Below are positions 30,717 to 38,712 of a stretch of DNA of 44,796 bases, piece by piece (position 1 is the stretch's first letter; the number at the start of each line of letters is the position of its first letter). The stretch comes from Isohypsibius dastychi. Lineage: Eukaryota; Tardigrada; Eutardigrada; Parachela; Isohypsibiidae. The stretch covers positions 1 through 44,796 of the forward strand of contig JAQIWT010000051.1 in NCBI GenBank assembly GCA_034696485.1, read 5' to 3'. The notes under the pieces are model-generated. The model did no database searches, had not been told where the DNA came from, and worked only from the letters and a program-made list of their open reading frames with translations. The position numbers were made by a program, and so were the translations under genes.

Positions 30717-30995
30717 TTAGTCCATGGTATTCTGCGGAGGATGATGAACTTTGTTGTGGAAGTAAATTCCAGGCACGCCAGCTTGATGTTGACTTTGCTG
30801 AGCTTGATTTTGATTTTCATTGTTGAACCCAGGTCAATATTCGGAATCAGCTGCAGATTGACCTGGTTTTTCAAATCGTGGTGGTGCTCCTGGGTTCCCT
30901 GCAGAATAGTATCCGCCACCGTTAGCAAATCCGAAGTTTACTGGGCCTGGAGGCCTGACGTTGTTCAGTCCACCGGAACGTGACACTGGCGTAAG
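30717..30995 (-). pseudogene. Gly/Pro/Asn/Gln-rich coding fragment
   Basis: Minus frame beginning after a CAG acceptor-like site at about 30995 reads SGGLNNVRPPGPVNFGFANG and then a Pro/Gly- and Asn/Gln-rich stretch, with an in-frame TGA at 30834-30836 and an end at 30717. The amino-acid bias is too strong and continuous for chance. It looks like a disordered or structural protein fragment broken by one stop. No family identified. Confidence 0.3.
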
Positions 30996-31555
30996 AGTGC
31001 AGGAGACTCAACCTGACGTCCTAAAAGAGCCAGAGCAGGAACTAAGAAGAAGGAAATGTGTACTAGAGGAAATGTGAATGGTGTGTGCAAAAGAATGTGA
31101 AAATCAAAAGGAAGTTTCGTTCTGGCGAAAAGCAAATGGTGACAAGTTCTTATAACGTAAACATTTGACGAATGGTTCTTTTCGACTCATGTGATTTGTT
31201 TGGGGTAAGGTTGGGGTGGCCAAGAGACGATTATAAAGTGAAATCGGTCGACATATCGCTCAAAACTTTTTTTGAAACGTGACATGTCAATCGTTCATGT
31301 GTAAGTCACAAATCAGAAACATCATAAATCATCGGAATTAACATTTCTTTTTTTCCCATAATCGATGATTAAAGAGCGACATGTTTCTGTGAAACAGAGC
31401 ATTACAAATCATGCAGTCAGCACAGCCTCAAATTTCCATTCAACACCAAAAGTTTTTGTTTCGTGAGATGAAAGGTCATACTTCCCCTGCACCGGTCTTA
31501 TTTTGAATGAAAACAAGGTTGCGCTTCTAATTGCGTCCTTTATTTCAACCACAGT
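30996..31555. other. Stretch without recognisable gene
   Basis: A/T-rich, stops in all frames; nothing recognised. Confidence 0.35.
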
Positions 31556-31930
31556 TTACTTGTCTTTGTTATCGACACTTGGTAGTGTGGTGTTGTACAA
31601 TTGGAGATATCGGTCTCCCTCGACGGGAATTTCCTGTGTTATGTTGTCGACGCTAAGGAATATTTCCTCAAATCCATGAGCTTGAAAATTGAGCGGATTT
31701 TTTGTGCACATTAAAACGTATGTGTCATGTGGTGAGAGAGCAGAAGTCACTTTTTGTGGTAAGCGTTCGATAGCGCAGAAGTATCCGATCTGAAACGCGC
31801 GTGAATCCTGGGCCAATTGTGTGTTTTTCACCCCTACACATCGTGTGAGCATGTACGTAACAGGAGCTGTATGGAGTCTCTTCAACATTCCGCAATTTTT
31901 TTCGGTTTGTAGTTTGTAGTTTCTCACCAA
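31556..31930 (-). pseudogene. Capsid-like fragment of a Polinton/Maverick element (C-terminal part)
   Basis: A 124-codon minus frame. Its segment KNPLNFQAHGFEEIFLSVDN lies in the context seen in the F54H12.2-like capsid proteins of Maverick/Polinton elements, which carry a conserved KNPFNF-type box followed by a short strand and an IP motif. The segment AFQIGYFCAIERLPQKV just before fits the preceding conserved region. It is in the same frame as the fragment at 32204-32626, with stop-rich decayed sequence between, so the two are probably parts of one broken gene. No function can remain. Confidence 0.5.
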
Positions 31931-32203
31931 TGGTTTAATTTCATTGAAGTTGATTTAAAATCAGCATCTGTTTCGAGTAAAACCAGTGGGGTTCTGGTGA
32001 TTTCTTTCACAATTCGAGTCGTATCAATATTTCTGGAGGCAGAACTTTTTTGATACTAAAAATCTTTTGTGGAAGGCAGCCGCACAGTTCATATTTATTC
32101 TCACTCCTGGTAGTGAGGATCCGTGATTTTAGACCTTCATTAGGACCTTCATCATTGTACGTGTGCGATTCGCTTCAAGTGTTTCATTATGTTGTTCCCG
32201 AAG

Positions 32204-32626
32204 TTAATTCTTGAAAGTGACCTTCAGTAAATCCTGCGAACAATCGACGAAACGTATATTAAAACGTTTCGAATGTACATTGCTCAATCCAATCTCCATC
32301 GGCTCTCGATTTTCTCCAAGAACCAAACGCCTAAACAACATGTAAAAAAGTGCATTCACTGATCCAGCACCAGCTTTTGTTTTACCATCTGATTTTTCCC
32401 TATCGTTGGTATCAGTTATTGTGCGAAGGAGATTTGAAAAAAGAAAGCGCTTGATAAAATTTTCGTGAGCAATATATGAGAACTTAATCACTCCATTGTC
32501 AGCTTCATCATTGACAGGGAGAATGTATGATGTAAAACATGATTCAAAAGTTGAGCATCCTGATGGTTTGTAAAAACTATCCCAACTTTCAAGTTCTCCA
32601 TGAGTATTTTGAGAAGAGAGCAGCAT
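32204..32626 (-). pseudogene. Capsid-like fragment of a Polinton/Maverick element (N-terminal part)
   Basis: A 140-codon minus frame. It has the order expected for the start of F54H12.2-like jelly-roll capsid proteins: a lead-in with SWDSFYKPS, a strand with ADNGVIKFSYIAHENFI, then ITDTNDREKSD and GAGSVNALFYMLF. That last box corresponds to the VN.LLHSLF-type motif of the family. Downstream on the same strand the frame ends in a stop and then decays. The resemblance is by motif order, not a computed alignment. Confidence 0.5.
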
Positions 32627-32641
32627 GTTGAGTGAGGTGGT

Positions 32642-32923
32642 TCATAGGCCGCCCCTCGAATCTCTTCTCTCGGAACCTACGTCTTCTGACAGATTCTGTT
32701 TTCTTCGGGCGGCCATTCTTAAATATTGTATTTTTTCCGCCGTTTTGGCACTTTGCGTTTTATGTTTACCGCAACGTATTCCGGAGTGCTTGATTTTCTT
32801 CCTTGAATCAGCCGTGATTGCTTGAAACAAACCGAGTACAGTGATGTGTTGAAGAAAACATGAAATTGCGCTATGTATACAACTGACATCAGACAAGAGT
32901 ATTGAATTGCACTTCATGGGCAA
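32642..32923 (-). pseudogene. Basic small frame upstream of the capsid-like gene
   Basis: A 93-codon minus frame with a Lys/Arg-rich middle (KKIKHSGIRCGKHKTQSAKT) ending just before the capsid-like fragment. Small basic proteins are common neighbours of capsid genes in virus-like elements, but there is no sequence feature to identify this one. Confidence 0.25.
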
Positions 32924-32997
32924 TGTTTACGAAAATGCAGTAAGACTTTCGTAACACTGTAGCTGCTATATTTATGTTGATTGCTGCCATCAGTCTC

Positions 32998-33477
32998 TCA
33001 CCAAAACACCATGCCATAGTTCATCCACCAGTGAGACAGTTTGTTGTCAACCAGTGTCCCTGCAGTGAGTTGATGACGGCTTCCAAAAGAGTAGCGTATG
33101 TCGAATTCGTTAAAGAAACTATATAACTTGGATCTCAAATTCCAACTTTCACTCGTGACAGGTCTCATTCCATCACATCCAACAGAAAACAACTGACGAT
33201 CTCCATGTACATCAACAGGCGAAGTGTTCGCAAATGAACTAAATGCTACTTTCGGATCTTGCGCGTTAACACTTTCGAATCCCAGGTGTATCTGACAAAA
33301 CAGGTTTCCACTGTTCACAAAACTCACTCCTTCAGATTTCCGTGTATTGAAACACCCCTCATTCAAACTCACAGCTGGTGGTTTGATCCCTTGGAAAAAC
33401 GTGTCATGATATATGTGGATAATGAGGTTCTGAGTTTCTCGAACAAGTGATGAGTTGCTCCTGAAAAGTTTTTTCAT
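32998..33477 (-). CDS. Hypothetical 159-residue protein, possibly virion-associated
   Basis: The longest intact minus-strand frame of the region, upstream of the capsid-like fragments on the same strand. It contains SVGCDGMRPVTSESWNLRSK and SFFNEFDIRYSFGSRHQLTA. No signal peptide or membrane segment. I cannot assign a family. Its position next to the capsid-like fragments suggests it was part of the same element, perhaps a minor structural gene. The intact frame contrasts with its decayed neighbours. Confidence 0.35.
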   Translation of the reverse strand: MKKLFRSNSSLVRETQNLIIHIYHDTFFQGIKPPAVSLNEGCFNTRKSEGVSFVNSGNLFCQIHLGFESVNAQDPKVAFSSFANTSPVDVHGDRQLFSVGCDGMRPVTSESWNLRSKLYSFFNEFDIRYSFGSRHQLTAGTLVDNKLSHWWMNYGMVFW

Positions 33478-33916
33478 GAGAAAACATGGAAAATTCCGTT
33501 GTGGCTTTCAGTGAAATTGTGACTGTAGAAGCTTTTCGTTATTCGGTATATCACTCCAATTGCACGTAGTTCCGAGTCGAACGACAGCCATTTCCCATTG
33601 TGCACGTTCGTCTGGTGATTCCGGATGGATTTGTTGCGGTACTCCATCATCCAAAGTCAATTGTAAAATCTGCTGCGTGGTGTTCCACATCGATTTGTTG
33701 CGATGGTATTGAGTCTGATCGGATTTTAAGAAAGAATTTCTCTTCTCAAGCTCGCACGAGTTTGTGTGTAAACCTCATTTTTTTGAAGCGGCCGTTTTTT
33801 TTTGCCTGCTTTGTCGATTTTCCGACTACCCGTTATCACTATTCTACAAAACTTATTGTGCAGGTAGATGTTGCGGACAGGCCCGGAAAATACTCTTGGC
33901 ATTGTAAAAATCCCCT

Positions 33917-34652
33917 TACCAGTAAAGACAACAAGTCTGGACACTGCTGGGATTTGCGTAAAACTCTGGACACCCCCATTGTTTTGGTCTGACTGAATAA
34001 AGCTATATAACATTAGAAAGATCTCCTCAAGATCTATCGATTGGGGTGGCATTTAGCGGCAAAAAATCCAAACCGAGAAAACAGCAACTCGCAAAACTTT
34101 TTACCGAAACACTTATTGATTGACATCTGGTCCACTTGAAAAATCCAGTGTTTTTCACCACAATGACCCAAAACATATGAAAAATGATACTTAAACGCAT
34201 TTCTTTGGAAGGCGAGTTCGTGTAGACTTGCTGACCAGAGAAGGAGCAAAATCGAGAACAACAGTGTTGCTAATATCTTGACGCTTCGCTGCACGCTTCG
34301 CTTTTGTTTGAAGATTTAAAGATACATTGCCTTTCTTCAATCAAATTGGTGAAGACATATCGAATTCAACTGAATGTCTCCACAAAATTGTGTCAGAACT
34401 TACTTACTTCCTTCTGGCACCGCTCGTGGTCGTGCGCATGAATGAGCCAAAAATACAAAAATCAATCAAAACATTGTTTGCTAATTACTCATCGCCAAAT
34501 AAATTTTCGTGGCAGCTATTCGTATCATTCGATAGATCTCGAAAAGATCTTTCGAATGATATATAGCTTACCCCAGTCAGTTCAAAACAATAAGGGTGTC
34601 CAGAGTTTTACGCAAACCCCAGCAGTGTCCAGACTTGTTGTCTCTACTGGTA
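33917..34652. mobile_element. 736-bp fold-back DNA element with 124-bp inverted ends
   Basis: Left arm 33917-34040 and right arm 34529-34652 are gap-free inverted copies, about 88% identical, both starting TACCAGT and both bordered by TA. The arms contain ACAACAAGTCTGGACACTGC. Size and TA borders fit a non-autonomous Tc1/mariner-type or fold-back element. The 488-base core has no transposase. A minus frame of 86 codons in the core (34034-34294) is described separately. Confidence 0.75.
34034..34294 (-). CDS. Small frame with signal-peptide-like start and four Cys
   Basis: Eighty-six codons on the minus strand. Residues about 7-22 are hydrophobic (ILATLLFSILLLLWSA) after a basic MQRSVK, like a secretion signal. 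The remaining part has four cysteines. It lies almost wholly in the core of the fold-back element, so it may be a captured exon or a chance frame. No family recognised. Confidence 0.25.
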   Translation of the reverse strand: MQRSVKILATLLFSILLLLWSASLHELAFQRNAFKYHFSYVLGHCGEKHWIFQVDQMSINKCFGKKFCELLFSRFGFFAAKCHPNR

Positions 34653-34689
34653 GTGAACGATGCTGTGTAGCCTTTTTTGAGAGTTTCTT

Positions 34690-35375
34690 GAAGCAGCATA
34701 ACGAACTTGAGTTCTGAACTTGAAAGGTTGCAGTGTGGATTAAACTCGAGCAAACTCTCGAAAACTCGACTCCAAACTAACTTCTTTCTGGAGTTAAAGT
34801 TGTTGACTAAAACCGATCCGTGAGTCGAAGTCGGTCGACTAACTCAGTTCTGGCGTTCGAGTTTAGTTTAAAAATCAATATATAACTGGAAGTTGAAAAA
34901 CCATGAAAACGTAGATTTCAAGTCCGCTTGAGAGTGATTTAAAAAACACGGCTATTTTCGGAATCACATTTTGATCAGCCGGAACGACGTCCAGGTTGCC
35001 GTACTTCGAGTTCGGCACATCATCTTGACCTGCTGCTGCCTTTTTCAAACGATTCGGTTGTCATCGGAATGGCTTGCTTCTATTAGGACCGATCTGTTAC
35101 TTCGTCTCCGGCAAGAAGTCCAAGCCACTTCTGCCTGTTTGTTAACTCAGTCAATTGATAGGGCGCGGACGGATTGAAATTTTTGGCGGAGACGTACTCG
35201 GACCAGCCTGTCTCTACTCTCGCCAAGCGAATTCCTAATGTTTTCCAGTTCAAGAACTCGGAAACTTGAGTCCGTAAAACTAGGACCGGAGTTCAGCTTT
35301 TTGAACTTGCTCGTTCCTGGAGTTTAAGTTTCGGAACCAATTCGCTTTGCGAGTTTAACTCTAAACTTGAATTTG
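34690..35375. repeat. Region of degenerate GAACTCGAGT-type repeats on both strands
   Basis: Variants of GAACTTGAGTT, AACTCGAG and CTCGAGTTTA recur at 34696-34870 and 35228-35375, on both sides of the MITE copy at 35098. Clustered subterminal motifs in opposite orientations are typical of hAT-type non-autonomous elements. I could not find exact ends or a target duplication, so the boundaries are approximate. Confidence 0.4.
35098..35196. mobile_element. TA-flanked MITE, family A copy 2 (99 bp)
   Basis: Related to 15585-15675. The right end TTTTTGGCGGAGACG-TA is intact, the left end (CGTCTCCGGCAAGAAGTCC) is degenerate. The internal ACTCAGTCAATTGATAGGGC matches the first copy. Older and more diverged than copy 1. 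Confidence 0.6.
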
Positions 35376-35380
35376 ACCCA

Positions 35381-35539
35381 TACTTCGTTCTCTCGATCAA
35401 TCGGCCAAGAGTAGAATAAAATCAGTCAATCAGGCCCGAGCCAGCGGACGGCCCTCTGTCTCTCTGTCTCTTTCACTGGACCGGGCCCCACTCACTGATT
35501 TTATTTTACCCTTGGCCAATTGATCGAAAGAACGGAGTA
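35381..35539. mobile_element. TA-flanked MITE, family B (159 bp)
   Basis: Inverted ends of 46 bases (35381-35426 and 35494-35539), five mismatches, each starting with TA. The ends include TCGATCAATCGGCCAAG and AATAAAATCAGT. The core is CT-rich. Size and TA border fit a Tc1/mariner-type MITE. It lies directly left of the hAT insertion, in the area occupied by the integrase remnant. Confidence 0.75.
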
Positions 35540-35658
35540 CAAGAAGGTTGTAGATGTCGAAATGTACTCTTTCTCTGGATAAAATTTCCGATTGGTTGCG
35601 AATACAGAGAATAATATAAATAAAGTAGTTATCTGAACTGAGCAATTTACCTTGTTAT

Positions 35659-36268
35659 TAGTGTTGGCACGGGCCGGGCCAGGCCGGGCCGGGCTCGGGC
35701 CGGGCCTCAAGAAAAGCCCGGCCCGTGACGTCATGAGCGGGCGGGGCCGGGCTGGGCCGGGCTTTTTAAAAGCCCGGGCTTTCAACCCGGGCCTGGGCTC
35801 GGGCTTTGCCCGGGCTTTTGCCTGGGCTTTTATTATTTTCAGGAATGCTCAGGGTTATTGTACCACCTATGCACTTGATTTCCGATCAATCAGAGTTACT
35901 TTCGGCGTGCTTCAACGTTGAAAACAAACATTCTGACCACCGTTTAAGGTCACAGTTTTTCGAGAAACTCAATAGTTTTATCCCAAATTGCACCCCACCG
36001 TCAGCGTTACACAAAGGATTCGAAATTACAGGCTTTTATCGAATTCATTCGCTAAGTTTGGCTGAAAAAGTGTATGCTTTTCCCCAACCCCCCGTGTGAT
36101 TTTCTCACTCCCTGGTGTTATCCAAGGGGGTGGGCAAAGCCCGTGAGCCCGGGCCGGGCTTTTAAAAAGCCCGAGGCCCGTGGGCCGGGCCGGGCCTGCG
36201 AAAAAGCCCGGCCCGGCCCGAAAAAAGCCCGTTGCAGGCCAGAGCTTTTCAGGCCCGTGCCAACACTA
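35659..36268. mobile_element. Non-autonomous hAT element, 610 bp, with 8-bp target duplication
   Basis: Perfect 17-base terminal inverted repeats starting TAGTGTTGGCACGGGCC. CTTGTTAT is present exactly on both sides (35651-35658 and 36269-36276), an 8-bp duplication diagnostic of the hAT superfamily. Both ends are packed with GGGCCGGG and AAAAGCCCGG motifs in opposite orientations. The AT-richer core (35830-36120) has no recognisable transposase. Intact ends and target duplication argue for a comparatively recent insertion. Confidence 0.9.
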
Positions 36269-36272
36269 CTTG

Positions 36273-36720
36273 TTATCGTATTTTGCAACAAGTCTTGTTA
36301 AACCTTTCACATTCAGATGCCTTGAGGGTAGACGATGAACTGTAGGGTTTTATGTGTTGTGAGTTGAAAGAATCGTCGTTTATTCTAGAAAAGAATTCAG
36401 TTCGAATGAAATCGGGTAATGAAACTTTATTCGGAATATGATTTTGATCTCTCTTTAACGACATTGGCATGTTTGAATTTGAGTAAGACACCGAATCTTG
36501 AGAAACAGTTGATTCCCGTTGAAATCCTCGTGCTCTGATTATTTGACCCTGCGAAGTTATGGAGACCGATAAGATCCATCATCCAGATATGATCAACATA
36601 CAAAGACCGTCCCGGTAAACGCATGACTTTTTTCTGTAGAGTTTTGCGTCTAGCCCAGATTTTTTGGTGTGCTAAATATTCACAAATATCTGCAAGTGTG
36701 AAGAAAGACGAAATACACTA
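36273..36720 (-). pseudogene. Polinton/Maverick-type integrase (rve fold), frameshifted and interrupted
   Basis: On the minus strand one frame (to 36427) contains KIWARRKTLQKKVM, then DHIWMMDLIGL with the first catalytic Asp near 36574-36576, then GINCFSRFGVLLKFKHANVV, as in the catalytic core of Polinton integrases. A second frame (36491-36273) holds the later part, with an FIRTEFF segment and the KASECERFNKT box in which the catalytic Glu lies. The change of frame between them, and the hAT insertion starting next to 36276, break the gene. Related F54H12.3-like integrases accompany F54H12.2-like capsids in Mavericks, which agrees with the capsid-like fragments nearby. Confidence 0.6.
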
Positions 36721-37299
36721 TACCAAATTGGCTTCCAAATGGAAGGAGAAAGATGCGAAATCGGGAAGATTGCCGGTTCCAATATTACTTTTCAACGCCT
36801 GACTCATCCACCCAATTTCACGTTTACCTTGACCAAATTTAACTTTAGATTACCCATTTCTTATTGTTCTGGTGAATTTGTGTAGCTGACACGTTTTCAT
36901 TATTCTCATCGATGTCATAAAACTTTGCCGTCTGCTTATCTGAGCCGTACTTTTTGTCGTGCGAGTTAGCTTAATATCCCAGCCACGAAAGAGTAACGCG
37001 AGCGAGAAAGAAGTGGCTCGACGAAGACAGTTGGGATTGTTTTGCGCTTTTCGCCCAAATTACCATCCTAATCGCAACTTTTTGATATCAAACTGTACAA
37101 CAGATTAACAGCGGAATTTGCGGGTTTTCTGACATCTTGGTTTTGTGGAATTTGCGTTTCCTGAAGTTTTTATCGGACGTGTGACAGAATAAATTTAAAC
37201 GTCACAAGTGATGGTATCTGATGGGGATGGCATTGCGAAACTCCCTCGGCACGGTTTGCGACTCCAGTTAAGTAAACGAACTCTCCAATTTAAGGTGGT
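36721..37299. other. Stretch without recognisable gene
   Basis: No coding signal beyond the integrase start region. A short AGCGAGAAAG / GCTCGACGAAG stretch near 36980-37025 resembles similar GCTTCGC-rich patches at 7500-7550, 34270-34300 and 41400-41450. Confidence 0.3.
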
Positions 37300-37545
37300 T
37301 TAATTAAAAATGAAAAGTCGTTTCATCAGGATGTTTTGCTGAAGTAGGTTCTTAGTTTCAAACATCGCCCACTCAGTACTCCCATAGACTTCGTTTACTG
37401 GTCCGGGGTCCCACTGTTGTCCGGTAAGCCGTTGAAGGTTGTCCGCCGAATATTTTGCGATTGTCCTTTGATATTTCTGTAGTTGAGTACGCAAGCTATA
37501 CCGTTTGACTTGTAATTGAATTGCCGCCTTGTTGGTACCAGATTG
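37300..37545 (-). CDS. Hypothetical exon-like frame, 81 residues
   Basis: Minus frame open from an acceptor-like GACGTAG at 37546 to a stop at 37300. It reads helical AAIQLQVKRYSLRTQLQKYQ then SADNLQRLTGQQWDPGPVNE. Continuous, biased toward Gln, Leu and Lys, and not obviously random; there is no starting ATG. It might be a captured exon or a part of the Polinton-like element. No family recognised. Confidence 0.3.
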   Translation of the reverse strand, partial: QSGTNKAAIQLQVKRYSLRTQLQKYQRTIAKYSADNLQRLTGQQWDPGPVNEVYGSTEWAMFETKNLLQQNILMKRLFIFN

Positions 37546-38009
37546 CTACGTCGTTAGGGGCATCATGAAGTGCATATGCGGTTTGGATGCGATGTGGTTG
37601 CGAAATGGAAGCTACGTCGGAATCACCGGCCAGATCGCAAGCTGAATGCATCGTATGTCAGATCGTCTTAGCTGGGACAGCTCAACAAGTCGAACACAAA
37701 AATGTCATTTTTTGAACATCTTGAAGGCTGATATCACGCTATTTAGAACGGATTTATCTCAACCTCCCATTCGGTCGTTGAGCATTAACCAAACCCAGCA
37801 CCTTCAAGCGAGTTTACAGGGGTGAAGACCATCCTGGCTCATTATTATGGGAAAGGTACCTCCAACGAAGCTCTGGGTCTAGATTTATCAAGTACAGTAA
37901 ACTTTCTCGAACTGAACACGAGCGGAACCAGCATTATTGTTCAGTTTAGACAGCTGTTCAATATTCGCAGGGGGGACCCTTCAGGGGGGCAACTTCGATT
38001 ACTGGGGGG

Positions 38010-38074
38010 TTTCACTTTATTGGGGGTCTCGTGAAACAAAAGTTTTCACTTTATTGGGGGTCTCGTAAAACAAA
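38010..38074 (+). repeat. Two tandem 31-bp copies, period 34
   Basis: TTTCACTTTATTGGGGGTCT followed by CGT(G/A)AAACAAA at 38010-38040 and again at 38044-38074, one mismatch. Just upstream is a G-rich patch with several GGGGGG runs. Confidence 0.75.
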
Positions 38075-38712
38075 GTTGTCCAAGGTTGGCTGAACCATAC
38101 GATTAAGCGCGGCTCTCTTCTGTTCAGCAAATTCTACTTTAAAATTACCCACGTTCCAAGTCTTTGAGTACTTCAAGCTTCCTCTCCAGAGTCAGTTCAT
38201 TGCGTGTCGAGCACCGCTGCTCAGTGTTGGTAAGCCTCGCTGACTTGAATCATACCCTCCCCCCCCCCATGTCCCCATAGGCACTGCAGTCATTCATCAA
38301 AAGGTAGTGAGCTCAAAAAGATCTACCTCTGGCGCTCTTCGGTTTTGAATTCTGAACTTTTACGTAGAGAACGCACAGAAGTAGGCATCAACGTACCTTT
38401 TGTGACACATTTTTCCATTTGCAACTACAACATTAGCCGACAGCACTAACGATGTGTTTCCCTTGGCCGCCAGCACCACCAACATGCATGCGATAGATTG
38501 ACGATCAGGTCGAAGTCGAATTTAATCTCCGCCTCAGGACGTGTTTGCCACAACAATGCGGCGCATTCCGGTTTTCTTCTCACACTGCCCCACTGCAAAA
38601 TGCAAAACTTAATCGCAGAAACATTTGAAATCAAGCTCGCACTGCTTAGAAATTAACGATATTGGCCATCATTTGCTTCTTTGACAATGTATGCGAGCTT
38701 TTGATCTCGTTA

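Noticed and set aside
35501-35921. Pro/Gly/Ala/Arg-rich frames on both strands
   Set aside because: They are translations of the GGGCC-type termini of the hAT element, open only because of GC content.
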